Shown here piece by piece: positions 1-9,567 of a stretch of DNA of 64,000 bases. This DNA is from Streptomyces halstedii (GTDB taxonomy: Bacteria > Actinomycetota > Actinomycetes > Streptomycetales > Streptomycetaceae). A program made the position numbers and the translations under genes. The notes under the pieces were generated by a model. That model was given only the letters and a program-made list of their open reading frames with translations, searched no databases and was not told the DNA's origin. The stretch covers positions 41,274-105,273 of the forward strand of contig JOAZ01000035.1 in the NCBI GenBank assembly GCA_000720535.1, written 5' to 3'. The stretch's first letter is position 1. The number at the start of each line of letters is the position of its first letter.

Positions 1-936
1 GCCGGGGCGGAGCCCGCTGTCCCGTACCGCGCAGGTGATGCCGGCGGCCTCCAGCACACCCTGGGCGCCCGCGAGTTCCGTGGGCAGATCGATCTCCCGG
101 TAGCCGCGGACCACATCGCGGAACTCCTGCTGGGAGTCGCGGGCGATCCGCTGCACCTCGGTCATCTGGTCCACGGCCGCGGGCTTCCCGCGCTGCGCCA
201 GCTCCACGGCCAGTTCGCTCTTCAGCGCGATCACCGCCAGGTTCCGGCCCAGTACGTCGTGCATGTCCCGGCCGAACCGCAGCCGCTCCTCGGCGACCGC
301 CAGCCGGGTCTCCACGTCCTTGGCCTCGCGGAGCTTGAGCATCACCCCCAGCGACCAGGCGGAGACCCGCACCGTGGCGGAGACCAGGGCGTTGCCGAGG
401 GCCACCGAGACGAACGTGGCCAGGGCGAAGAGGGCGTTGCCCCCGGCCGCCCACACGCCGCCGCCCACACCGGCCGCCACGGCCACCAGGCACGCCGTGG
501 ACGTCCACACCGGCACCACGAGGACGAGGGAGGTCATGAACGGCAGCACCACGGCCGCCAGCGCCATCTGGATCTCGGGGAACTCGTCGGGGCCGGCGTA
601 CGCGCCGAGCGTCAGCACCCCCGCCGCGTTGGCCGCCATCAGGACGGCCGCCAGGACCACCAGCCGCGGTTCGGTGGTCCGCCGGCCGACGTAGCTGTCG
701 AGCGTCCGGCCGACCAGCCGTGCCGCGCAGACGCCCTGGGCGACGGCGGTCAGGACCGTACCCGCGATCAGGACGGCGGGCGCGTCCGAGTGCCGCACGG
801 GGCGGGTCACCGACAGGAGGCCCTCGCAGAGGATCGCCCCCCAGACCAGCGAGTGCAGGGTGCCCCGCGTGTAGAGGTCGATCTTGTCGAAGCCGTCGCG
901 CCTCTGCCATCGGCGTACGCGCGTCCGTACCCACAC
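1..936 (-). CDS. Sensor histidine kinase (DesK/NarX-type, HisKA_3), truncated by window edge
   Basis: This is the N-terminal 312 codons of a two-component sensor kinase, and the frame stays open to base 1. About five or six hydrophobic segments occupy roughly residues 20-190. A short coiled linker follows, then the dimerisation/phosphoacceptor helix with RDMHDVLGRNL, the HisKA_3 H-box in which His is the phosphorylation site. The ATPase domain lies outside the window. I chose GTG at 936 because AGAGGAAG lies a few bases upstream. It follows the ABC permease by 71 bp on the same strand, so kinase and transporter are probably one operon, with a LuxR-type response regulator expected further left. 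Family-level assignment is secure; the stimulus is unknown. Confidence 0.85.
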   Translation of the reverse strand, partial: MWVRTRVRRWQRRDGFDKIDLYTRGTLHSLVWGAILCEGLLSVTRPVRHSDAPAVLIAGTVLTAVAQGVCAARLVGRTLDSYVGRRTTEPRLVVLAAVLMAANAAGVLTLGAYAGPDEFPEIQMALAAVVLPFMTSLVLVVPVWTSTACLVAVAAGVGGGVWAAGGNALFALATFVSVALGNALVSATVRVSAWSLGVMLKLREAKDVETRLAVAEERLRFGRDMHDVLGRNLAVIALKSELAVELAQRGKPAAVDQMTEVQRIARDSQQEFRDVVRGYREIDLPTELAGAQGVLEAAGITCAVRDSGLRPG

Positions 937-1007
937 GGTTCCGCTTCCTCTCGCTCTCCCGGGGCCTCGGCCTCGCGGGTTCGTACCCCGGGTCCCGGAC
1001 CGGGGCC

Positions 1008-1841
1008 TCAGCGTCGCGGGTCCCACCGGAACCAGCGCTGCCCAGCAAACACCGCGAGCGCCGTCCAGGCCAGCGCCGTGAGCGCCGCCCCGAGCACGTC
1101 ATGGCCCGGCACGCCGCCCAGCCAGCCGGCCCGGACGAGGGTCAGCACCCCGGTCAGCGGCAGCAGTTCGCACACGGACGCGGCTGCATCCGGGAGGAGG
1201 TCCAGCGGTACGAAGAGCCCGGAGCCCAGCATCGAGACGAGGAACAGCGGCAGCGTGGTGAGCTGGGAGGTCTGCACCGTGCGGGTCAGGGCGGAGGTGG
1301 CCGCGGCCAGCGCGGTCAGCAGGACGCACCCGAGCAGCACGCCCAGCACCAGCAGTCCGGGCCGCCGTGGTGCCGAGAGGTCGAAGGCGAGGGTGCCGAC
1401 GGACACGATCAGCGCGCTCTGGAGGAGTGCCAGGAGCACCGCCGGGAGAGCCGTCCCGACGAGGATCTCGCGGTCGGAGACCTCCCCGGTGCGCAGCCGC
1501 TTCAGGACGAGTTCCTCGCGCCGGGCCACGTAGGCCGAGACCAGGTTCATGTAGACGACCTGGAGCAGCACCATGCCGATGCCGCCGCTGAGGGACGCCC
1601 CGGCGACGGTCAGCCCGGACTCCTCCAGGCCGATCTCCTGGAGCGTGGACCTCATGACGAGGATCAGCAGCACCGGCATCATCAGGACGAGGAAGACCGT
1701 CGTCCGGTTGCGTAGGAGGAGGGTCAGTTCGGCCCGGCCGAGCGCGTTCAGCCGGCCCGCCACCGTGGTGCTCCGGCCCGCTTTCACGGCGTCCCGGCCC
1801 GCCGTCGTGGTCTCCCGGTCCGCCGTCGTGGTGCCCGTCAT
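1008..1841 (-). CDS. ABC-2 type transporter permease
   Basis: This 277-residue membrane protein has an N-terminal cytoplasmic stretch rich in Thr, Ala, Gly and Arg (about residues 1-40). Roughly six hydrophobic helices follow, in the ABC-2 pattern: an early helix after LLLRNRTTVFL, a paired central block, and a last helix near the C-terminal RWFRWDPR. It should form the membrane channel of an exporter with the ATPase encoded just upstream. The ATG overlaps the ATPase stop in an ATGA arrangement (1838-1841), which suggests translational coupling. The sensor kinase follows 71 bp downstream. In this family such sets usually export a drug, lipid or peptide, and the sequence does not identify the substrate. 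Confidence 0.85.
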   Translation of the reverse strand: MTGTTTADRETTTAGRDAVKAGRSTTVAGRLNALGRAELTLLLRNRTTVFLVLMMPVLLILVMRSTLQEIGLEESGLTVAGASLSGGIGMVLLQVVYMNLVSAYVARREELVLKRLRTGEVSDREILVGTALPAVLLALLQSALIVSVGTLAFDLSAPRRPGLLVLGVLLGCVLLTALAAATSALTRTVQTSQLTTLPLFLVSMLGSGLFVPLDLLPDAAASVCELLPLTGVLTLVRAGWLGGVPGHDVLGAALTALAWTALAVFAGQRWFRWDPRR

Positions 1842-2782
1842 GCCGCCACCTTCTCCCGCTCCGTGTGCGTCTTCGCGATGTCGAGGAACGCCTCTTCCAG
1901 CGAGGCGGAACGGGCGTCGAGCCCGCGCAGCTCCACGCCCGACTCCCGGGCCCAGGACAGCAGGGTGTGGAGGGACTCCTGGAGCGTGTGCGTACGGATG
2001 TCGACGCGCCTGCCGTCCGCCGCCGCGCGCAGCGCCAGCGGGAGCCGGGCCGGTGCCACGCCCGCCGGGAGCTCGAAGCGGATCCGGGAGGGGCGTTCGG
2101 CCGTCACGTCGGCGATGGTGCCCGAGGTGACGATCCGGCCCCGGTGCATGATCGCCAGCCGGTCGGCGAGCGACTCGGCCTCCTCCAGGTAGTGCGTGGT
2201 CAGCAGGACGGTCGTACCGGCCTCGCGCAGCTCCCGCACCAGCCGCCAGGTCTCGCGCCGCCCCTCGGCGTCGAGTCCGGTCGTCGGCTCGTCCAGGAAC
2301 AGCACCTCGGGCCGGCCGAGCAGGGCCAGGGCCAGGTCGAGGCGGCGGCGCTCGCCGCCGGAGAGCTGCTTGACCCGCACCCCGGCGCGGGCGCCCAGGC
2401 CCACCAGCTCCAGGACCTCTCCGGGCGGTCTGGCACCACTGGTGCACCCCGCCCACATGCGCAGGGTCTCGGTGACGGTCAGGTCGGACGGGAAGCCGCC
2501 CTCCTGGAGCATCACGCCGACCCGGGGGCGGACGGCGGCGCGCTCGCGGTACGGATCGTGGCCGAGCACCCGCACTCTCCCGCCGTCCGGGCGGGCCAGG
2601 CCCTCCAGCAGCTCGACCGTCGAGGTCTTGCCCGCGCCGTTGGTCCCGAGCAGGGCGAAGAGTTCGCCGCGTGCCACGGAGAACGAGATACCGGTCACTG
2701 CCTCGAAGCCGCCCGCGTATCGCCGCCGGACCTCGTGCGCCTCGATGGCGGGGCTGTCGGGGGGAAAGTCGTCGCTGGTCAT
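1838..2782 (-). CDS. ABC transporter ATP-binding protein (drug/lipid exporter type)
   Basis: This 314-residue nucleotide-binding subunit powers the ABC-2 permease. Motifs are in the expected order: Walker A GTNGAGKTS (near residue 45), a Q-loop in VGVMLQEGG, signature LSGGERRR, Walker B VLFLDEP, D-loop and the switch His in LLTTH. A C-terminal extension of about 90 residues is typical of the CcmA/DrrA class. ATG at 2782 is the natural start and ends in the four-base overlap with the permease. It is the first gene of a leftward operon that continues into a sensor kinase, and the spacer upstream carries inverted repeats suited to a response regulator. Substrate unknown. Confidence 0.9.
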   Translation of the reverse strand: MTSDDFPPDSPAIEAHEVRRRYAGGFEAVTGISFSVARGELFALLGTNGAGKTSTVELLEGLARPDGGRVRVLGHDPYRERAAVRPRVGVMLQEGGFPSDLTVTETLRMWAGCTSGARPPGEVLELVGLGARAGVRVKQLSGGERRRLDLALALLGRPEVLFLDEPTTGLDAEGRRETWRLVRELREAGTTVLLTTHYLEEAESLADRLAIMHRGRIVTSGTIADVTAERPSRIRFELPAGVAPARLPLALRAAADGRRVDIRTHTLQESLHTLLSWARESGVELRGLDARSASLEEAFLDIAKTHTEREKVAA

Positions 2783-2811
2783 GGTCCAAGACTTCCGTCC
2801 GGCCGGGGCCG

Positions 2812-2854
2812 TGAGCAGTGCGTGCTGTCATCACTGCTCATGACAAACGTCATG
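2812..2854. promoter_or_regulatory. Two inverted repeats upstream of the ABC/kinase operon
   Basis: TGAGCAGTG at 2812-2820 pairs with CACTGCTCA at 2832-2840 across an 11-base spacer. CATGAC at 2839-2844 pairs with GTCATG at 2849-2854 across four bases. Both lie 30-70 bp before the ATPase start. The second has the size and spacing of sites bound by NarL/LuxR-type response regulators, which would fit autoregulation by the linked two-component system. The symmetry is visible; the binding protein is inferred. Confidence 0.45.
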
Positions 2855-2944
2855 GGCGGGCCGGGCGGCGGAAGCGACCGGGAGTGCCGGAACACGAAAA
2901 TGACAAAGGCCCCGGTCGATAATCGACCAGAGCCTTTGAACAAG

Positions 2945-3017
2945 AGCGGACGACCAGGTTCGAACTGGCGACCTCAACCTTGGCAAGGTTGCGCTCTACC
3001 AACTGAGCTACGTCCGC
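2945..3017 (-). tRNA. tRNA-Gly (anticodon GCC)
   Basis: On the complement the gene begins GCGGACG and ends CGTCCGC plus discriminator U, giving a full seven-base acceptor stem. The D arm has AGCTCAGTTGG, the anticodon loop reads CTTGCCAAG with GCC in the centre, and the T arm has GGTTCGAA. It is 73 bases with no encoded CCA. A second, different glycine tRNA follows 80 bp upstream in transcriptional order. Confidence 0.96.
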
Positions 3018-3096
3018 GTGGCAACCACTCGGCTTTCACCGGTGGTGCTTCCACCACTCTACCTGATCCACGAAGTGGCCCGGTAAGGCGGTGCAG

Positions 3097-3168
3097 AGCG
3101 GGTGACAGGAATTGCACACTGCGCCTTCCCCCTGGAAGGGGGATGTTCTACTACTGAACTACACCCGC
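3097..3168 (-). tRNA. tRNA-Gly (anticodon TCC)
   Basis: The complement begins GCGGGTG and ends CACCCGC plus discriminator U. The anticodon stem is CCCCC/GGGGG with loop CTTCCAG and anticodon TCC. The T arm contains TGCAATTC in place of the commoner GGTTCGA, as in other actinobacterial copies of this tRNA. It is 72 bases, and CCA is not encoded. It lies just upstream of tRNA-Gly(GCC) on the same strand, so the two are probably processed from one transcript. Confidence 0.94.
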
Positions 3169-3321
3169 ACGCTGCTTGGGGCCCGGCTTTTCGGCCTTGC
3201 CCTTCGGCGTGCTCCAGACTCTAGCCGACCTGCGGGGGTGTTGTGCAAGTCGGCTCCCCGGGGCGCCGCCGAGGGCCCCCTCCCGGACCGGAAGCGGATG
3301 GGAACATTCCGGTCACAGGGG

Positions 3322-3657
3322 TCAACTGGCGGCCTGGAACGCCTCGTAGACCTTCTTGGGGATCCGGCCGCGGGCCGGCACCTCCATCCGGTGCGAGCGC
3401 GCCCAGGCACGCACGGCCGCGGGATCGGGGGCGACGGCCGTGTGGTGGTACGTGACCGGGGGCTTGCCGCGCTTGCCGGTATTTGTCTGCTTTCGGCCGG
3501 CCGCCACGTACGGGGCCAGGGCGTTGCGCAGTTTCTTCGCGTTGGCGGGATTGAGGTCGATCTCGTACGACTTCCCGTCCAGGGCGAAGGCGACCGTTTC
3601 CGCCGCTTCTCCCCCGTCGATGTCGTCGGAGAGTGTGACCACGACGCGCTGAGCCAC
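3322..3657 (-). CDS. lsrL: Lsr2-family nucleoid-associated protein (LsrL-type paralogue)
   Basis: This 111-residue protein is an Lsr2 homologue, a xenogeneic silencer that binds the minor groove of AT-rich DNA. The N-terminal oligomerisation domain starts MAQRVVVTLSDDIDGGEA and has the family's YEIDLNPANAKKLRNAL stretch. A flexible linker follows, then the C-terminal DNA-binding helices containing RAWARSHRMEVPARGRIPKKV. The AT-hook-like element is ARGRIP; the canonical Lsr2 sequence is RGRIP. Streptomyces usually has two copies, and the one next to purS corresponds, from memory, to the LsrL paralogue (SCO4076) and not to the main Lsr2. It is divergent from purS across about 370 bp of comparatively AT-rich spacer, where autoregulation would be plausible. 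Confidence 0.9.
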   Translation of the reverse strand: MAQRVVVTLSDDIDGGEAAETVAFALDGKSYEIDLNPANAKKLRNALAPYVAAGRKQTNTGKRGKPPVTYHHTAVAPDPAAVRAWARSHRMEVPARGRIPKKVYEAFQAAS

Positions 3658-4028
3658 GGATATCGTTCCTTTCCTGCGGCACCCTCGCGTCTGACATGCG
3701 CTGATGCCGGCCTTCCGGCGGCTGGGCGGATACGTATCGACGGCTGTCGACTGTTCCGGGGGTAATCCTGCTTTCCCCGGTAATCATTTGTACAGCGGTG
3801 GGAGCCGCATGGTGAAGCCCAGCCAATTGCGTCCGCGTGTCCGCATGCAATCCGGGTGAAGATTCTTTCCCGAGACTTTCCCTGCGTGTTGTCGCCTCCG
3901 ATATCTCGGCATGATCCGGTACGCCCGATATCTACCCGCGTAGAATTTTGGGCCAGGTACGCTGAGTGGACCCGTGGGGATGGGGAACCCCTCGGAGACT
4001 CAGCCGCACCACACCACCGGGAGTGCCA
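3658..4028. promoter_or_regulatory. Divergent lsrL/purS control region
   Basis: This 371-bp spacer is noticeably less GC-rich than the flanking genes, especially 3735-3960. It contains a direct repeat CCGATATCT at 3898-3906 and 3925-3933. The first copy sits inside a dyad, CCGATATCTCGG. A possible -10 hexamer TAGAAT lies at 3941-3946, 83 bp before the purS start. No clear -35 sequence accompanies it. The low-GC tract next to an Lsr2 paralogue gene is a candidate self-binding site. Confidence 0.4.
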
Positions 4029-4277
4029 GTGGCACGCGTCGTAGTCGACGTCATGCTCAAGCCCGAGATCCTCGACCCGCAGGGACAGGCCGTGCAGCGC
4101 GCGCTGCCCCGTCTCGGCTTCGACGGAATCGCGGACGTCCGCCAGGGAAAGCGTTTCGAACTCGAAGTCGAGGGGCCGGTCGACGACGCCGCCCTCGCCC
4201 GCATCCACGAGATGGCGGAGACCTTCCTCGCCAACACCGTGATCGAGGACTTCGTCGTCAAGGTGGAGGAGAAGTGA
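4029..4277 (+). CDS. purS: Phosphoribosylformylglycinamidine synthase subunit PurS
   Basis: This 82-residue small subunit of FGAM synthase bridges PurQ and PurL in the complex that converts FGAR to FGAM with glutamine and ATP (fourth step of IMP synthesis). The sequence shows the PurS core [35 protein letters not shown] and a C-terminal FVVKVEEK. I chose GTG at 4029, read as [11 protein letters not shown], because it gives the usual family length; an upstream ATG in the same frame would add an Arg/Pro-rich tail with no family support. The stop overlaps the purQ start (GTGA), so purS-purQ-purL are translationally coupled. Confidence 0.95.
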   Translation: MARVVVDVMLKPEILDPQGQAVQRALPRLGFDGIADVRQGKRFELEVEGPVDDAALARIHEMAETFLANTVIEDFVVKVEEK

Positions 4278-4950
4278 CCTCCCGTATCGGCGTCGTCACT
4301 TTCCCCGGGACCCTGGACGACCAGGACGCCCTGCGGGCCGTCCGGGTGGCGGGCGCCGAGCCCGTCCCGCTCTGGCACCGCGACAAGGACCTGCACCAGG
4401 TCGACGCGGTCGTGCTGGCCGGCGGCTTCTCGTACGGGGACTACCTCCGCGCCGGAGCCATCTCCCGCTTCTCGCCGGTGATGGAGACGCTCATCGAGCA
4501 GGCGAGGGCGGGCATGCCGGTCCTCGGCATCTGCAACGGCTTCCAGATCCTCACCGAGGCGCACCTGCTGCCCGGCGCGATGCTCCGCAACAACCACCTG
4601 CACTTCGTCTGCCGCGACCAGAAGCTGCGGGTGGAGAACGCTCGGACCGCCTGGACCTCGGACTACGCACCGGGCCAGGAGATCTCCGTACCGCTGAAGA
4701 ACATGGACGGCCGGTACACCGCGGACGAGCGCACGCTCGACGAGCTGGAGGCCGAGGGGCGCGTCGCGTTCCGCTACCTCGACGGCAACCCCAACGGCTC
4801 GCTGCGCGACATCGCCGGCATCACGAACGCCGCCGGGAACGTCGTCGGCCTGATGCCGCACCCGGAGCACGCCGTGGAGCCGCTCATCGGCACCGGCCGC
4901 ACCGACGGCCTCGGGTTCTTCACCTCGATCATCAAGAAGCTGGTCAACGC

Positions 4951-4954
<4 letters not shown>
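4274..4954 (+). CDS. purQ: Phosphoribosylformylglycinamidine synthase subunit PurQ (glutaminase)
   Basis: This 226-residue class I glutamine amidotransferase subunit supplies ammonia to PurL. The nucleophile elbow is [11 protein letters not shown] (Cys near residue 87), and the His/Glu of the triad lie in [10 protein letters not shown] near the C-terminus. The N-terminus [13 protein letters not shown] is typical. GTG at 4274 overlaps the purS stop, and the gene ends in an ATGA overlap with purL. Family identity is certain; the tight overlaps imply fixed stoichiometry of the three-subunit enzyme. Confidence 0.96.
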
Positions 4955-7200
<2,246 letters not shown>

Positions 7201-7217
7201 TCCTTTTCCCGATCCAT

Positions 7218-7256
7218 CCGAAGCCCCCGTCCGGGCCGACCGGTCGGGGGCTTCGG
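7218..7256 (+). terminator. Terminator after purL
   Basis: CCGAAGCCCCCG at 7218-7229 pairs perfectly with CGGGGGCTTCGG at 7245-7256, a 12-bp stem with a 15-base loop, 18 bp after the purL stop. There is no T-tract, as is common in Streptomyces. Confidence 0.85.
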
Positions 7257-7275
7257 CGTTCCCTGTTGATTGAGA

Positions 7276-7291
7276 TTACGTAATTACGTAA
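7276..7291. promoter_or_regulatory. Perfect 16-bp palindrome, probable ArsR operator
   Basis: TTACGTAATTACGTAA is a perfect palindrome made of two copies of the smaller palindrome TTACGTAA. It ends 10 bases before the ATG of the ArsR-type regulator at 7302 and is strikingly AT-rich for this genome. ArsR dimers bind such dyads over their own promoters, so autorepression is likely. Its closeness to the start implies a very short or absent 5' leader. Confidence 0.6.
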
Positions 7292-7301
7292 GGTTGTGGA
7301 C

Positions 7302-7826
7302 ATGGAGCTTGAGGAACGCGTCGCCGAGCTGGAGCGCCGCATCGCGGTGCTGGAGCAGGCGGCGGAGGGCGCGCCGCCGGTTCTGGACGACGGTGACTTC
7401 TGGGCGCTGGACGGGCTCAAGGACCAGTTCGACCGGCTCGGGGACGCCGCGGCGGACGGCGGGGTGCTGTTCACCGGCACGGTCCGGCTGCCCGCCGGGG
7501 AGCGGTACGAGTGGCAGTACGGCGCGCTCACGATCGGGCTCCTGGGCTCCGAGGAGTACCGCCCCGACTGGGCGGAGGCCGCCGAACCGCTGGCGGCGCT
7601 GGGCCACCCGGTGCGGCTGCGGCTCCTCCGCGAGATCCTCGCGGGCCGGCGCACCGCGGCCGAACTGGCCGAGCTGGACGCGACCGGGACGACCGGTCAG
7701 ATCTACCACCACCTGCGCCTGCTGACCGGCGCGGGCTGGCTGCACACCACCGGCCGCGGGCGGTACGAGGTGCCCGGCACCCGGGTCGTGCCGCTGCTGG
7801 TGGTCCTCACGGCCGCCCGGCCCTGA
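7302..7826 (+). CDS. ArsR-family winged-helix transcriptional regulator
   Basis: This 174-residue protein opens with a short coiled coil, LEERVAELERRIAVLEQA (residues 2-20), probably for dimerisation. An unassigned central part follows. The winged-helix domain is at about 100-165: LGHPVRLRLLREILAGRRTAAEL, then TGQIYHHLRLLTGAGWL as recognition helix and wing. The YHHL signature is that of the ArsR-like HTH_20 class. No metal-binding Cys pair is visible, so it may sense a non-metal cue. I prefer ATG at 7302 to GTG at 7296 because AAGG then lies 8-9 bases upstream. The M23 peptidase gene begins 25 bp downstream and is probably co-transcribed and controlled by it. Confidence 0.8.
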   Translation: MELEERVAELERRIAVLEQAAEGAPPVLDDGDFWALDGLKDQFDRLGDAAADGGVLFTGTVRLPAGERYEWQYGALTIGLLGSEEYRPDWAEAAEPLAALGHPVRLRLLREILAGRRTAAELAELDATGTTGQIYHHLRLLTGAGWLHTTGRGRYEVPGTRVVPLLVVLTAARP

Positions 7827-7851
7827 GGGACCCGTGACGAGGGGGAGGACC

Positions 7852-8694
7852 ATGTCCGTACGCAAAGCCGCGATGATCCTGAGCCGTTGCTGCTGGATCG
7901 TCTTCGTCGCTCTCGTGCTGGTCGGGGTGTTCGCCCACCCGGTCCTCCCCTTCGGGCTGACGTTCGTGCCCGCGGCGGTCGCGGTCGCCGTCACCGTGGT
8001 GCTGGGCCGCCTCAGCGGGCGTGAGGTGGCGAAGGCCCGGCCCGCCGTCGAGGTCGGCCCGCCGGTGTCCGGGCGGTGGCGGGCGCTCAACAGCCCGGCC
8101 GACCGGGTGCCCAGCCACGGCGTCCACGCCTACGGGCAGTCGTACGCGATCGACGTGGTCGCCGAACCGGAGGTGGAGGGAAGCCGCCCGCCCTTCCGGT
8201 GGCTGTGGCCTGTGGTCCGCCGCAACACGGACTTCCCGGCCTTCGGTGCCCCGCTGCTCGCGGTGGCGGACGGCACCGTCGTGCACGCGAGCGACGGCAG
8301 GCGCGACCACCTCAGCCGGAACTCGGGCCCGGCCCTGGCGTATCTGATGCTGATCGAGGCGTCCGTGCGCGACATGGCGGGGGCGCACCGGATCGTCGGC
8401 AACCACCTGGTGCTCGACCTCGGCGGCGGGACGTACGCCCTGTACGCGCACCTGCGGCGCGGCTCGCTCCGGGTGAAGGCGGGGGACACCGTGCGGGCCG
8501 GGGAGCAGCTCGCCCGGTGCGGCAACTCGGGCAACTCCACCGAGCCGCACGTGCACTTCCAGCTCATGGACCACCCGGACCTGGACGTGGCCCGGGGAGT
8601 GCCCTTCACCTGGCGGGGCATCGGCGTCCCGGCGAACGGCGAGACGTTCGTGGCCGGGGCGGGCGTCGCCGGGGTGGACGTCCGCATCGGCTGA
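7852..8694 (+). CDS. Membrane-anchored M23 (LytM-type) metallopeptidase
   Basis: This 280-residue protein has two N-terminal hydrophobic helices (about residues 10-50). A C-terminal M23 domain follows with the zinc ligands HGVHAYGQSYAID (His...Asp) and the HVHF motif near residue 236. The LytM fold marker GNHLVLDLGGGTYALYAHL is present. It would cut peptidoglycan cross-links or stems at the outer membrane face. I chose ATG at 7852 because GGGGGAGG precedes it at proper spacing; a GTG six codons upstream is possible. It lies in a two-gene unit behind the ArsR regulator. All zinc ligands appear intact, so it should be an active hydrolase. Confidence 0.8.
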   Translation: MSVRKAAMILSRCCWIVFVALVLVGVFAHPVLPFGLTFVPAAVAVAVTVVLGRLSGREVAKARPAVEVGPPVSGRWRALNSPADRVPSHGVHAYGQSYAIDVVAEPEVEGSRPPFRWLWPVVRRNTDFPAFGAPLLAVADGTVVHASDGRRDHLSRNSGPALAYLMLIEASVRDMAGAHRIVGNHLVLDLGGGTYALYAHLRRGSLRVKAGDTVRAGEQLARCGNSGNSTEPHVHFQLMDHPDLDVARGVPFTWRGIGVPANGETFVAGAGVAGVDVRIG

Positions 8695-8736
8695 CGGCCC
8701 GGGGCCGTTGTCGTAGGGGCCGGTTAGTCTCGCCCC

Positions 8737-9537
8737 ATGCCCCCGGCCAAGAAGCGCCCCCGTGCGTACGACCTCTCCCGGACCCGGACCGCCGTCCTCG
8801 CCCAGTTCGGCCACCTGAGCCAGGCCGTGCGCACCCTGACGGCCGAGCGGCTCGCCCGGCCGTCGGGGCTCGGGGAGTGGACCGTGCGGGAGCTGGCCGT
8901 CCATGTCACCGCCGCGCTCGAACGCGTCAGCCGCGAACTGGAACTGCCGGAGCCGGCCGGCCGCGAGCCCCGCCTCGGACTGCTGGAGTGGGCCTCGACC
9001 ACCGCACCCCGGGGGGCGGGCATCGCACAGGACGCCCGGTCCCTGGCCGCCGCCCACCCGGACCTCGGCGCGCTGTACGACGAGACAGCCGACCGGTTCG
9101 CGCGGCTGGTCCCCGGCGCTCCGGCGGACCGGCTGCTGACGACCCGGGCGGGCACCATGCGGCTGGGCGACTTCCTCGTCACCCGTACCGTCGAACTCGT
9201 CGTGCACACCGACGACCTCAACCGCGCGGCGGGCCTCGACATCCCGTACGACCGGCAGGCGCTCGGGGCCTGCGTGCGTCTGCTGGCGGACACCCTCGCC
9301 GACCGGGTGCCGGGCGGCTCGGTCGAGGTGCGGATCCCGCCCTTCGCCGTCGTCCAGTGCGTCGGCGGCCCGAAACACACCCGGGGCACCCCGCCCAACG
9401 TCGTGGAGACCGATCCGCTCACCTGGATCCGCCTGGCCACCGGGCGTACGGCGTGGGAGCGGGCGCTCGAAGCGGCGGAGGTCCGGGCGAGCGGCGAGCG
9501 GGCCGACCTGTCGGAGCCGCTGCCGCTCCTGGGCTGA
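8737..9537 (+). CDS. Maleylpyruvate isomerase-like, mycothiol-dependent DinB-fold protein
   Basis: This 266-residue protein has the N-terminal MDMPI/DinB four-helix domain: a Trp-turn motif LGEWTVRELAVHV near residue 50, and the metal-site Glu and His in TVELVVHTDDLNRA near 155. The three usual zinc ligands (His, Glu, His) can all be placed. The C-terminal third (about 180-255) looks like the sterol-carrier-like domain found in actinobacterial members. Such enzymes use mycothiol as cofactor or transfer partner, but the substrate cannot be told. It stands alone between the M23 peptidase gene and a lipoprotein gene, all on the same strand. Confidence 0.75.
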   Translation: MPPAKKRPRAYDLSRTRTAVLAQFGHLSQAVRTLTAERLARPSGLGEWTVRELAVHVTAALERVSRELELPEPAGREPRLGLLEWASTTAPRGAGIAQDARSLAAAHPDLGALYDETADRFARLVPGAPADRLLTTRAGTMRLGDFLVTRTVELVVHTDDLNRAAGLDIPYDRQALGACVRLLADTLADRVPGGSVEVRIPPFAVVQCVGGPKHTRGTPPNVVETDPLTWIRLATGRTAWERALEAAEVRASGERADLSEPLPLLG

Positions 9538-9567
9538 GGGAACCCGATCGACCGGTCGGCCCGTCCC

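Noticed and set aside
1008-2834. A long minus-strand frame covering both ABC genes as one 608-residue protein
   Set aside because: Its first half is out of frame with the true ATPase and Arg/Pro-rich. The ATPase and permease are separate genes joined by an ATGA overlap.
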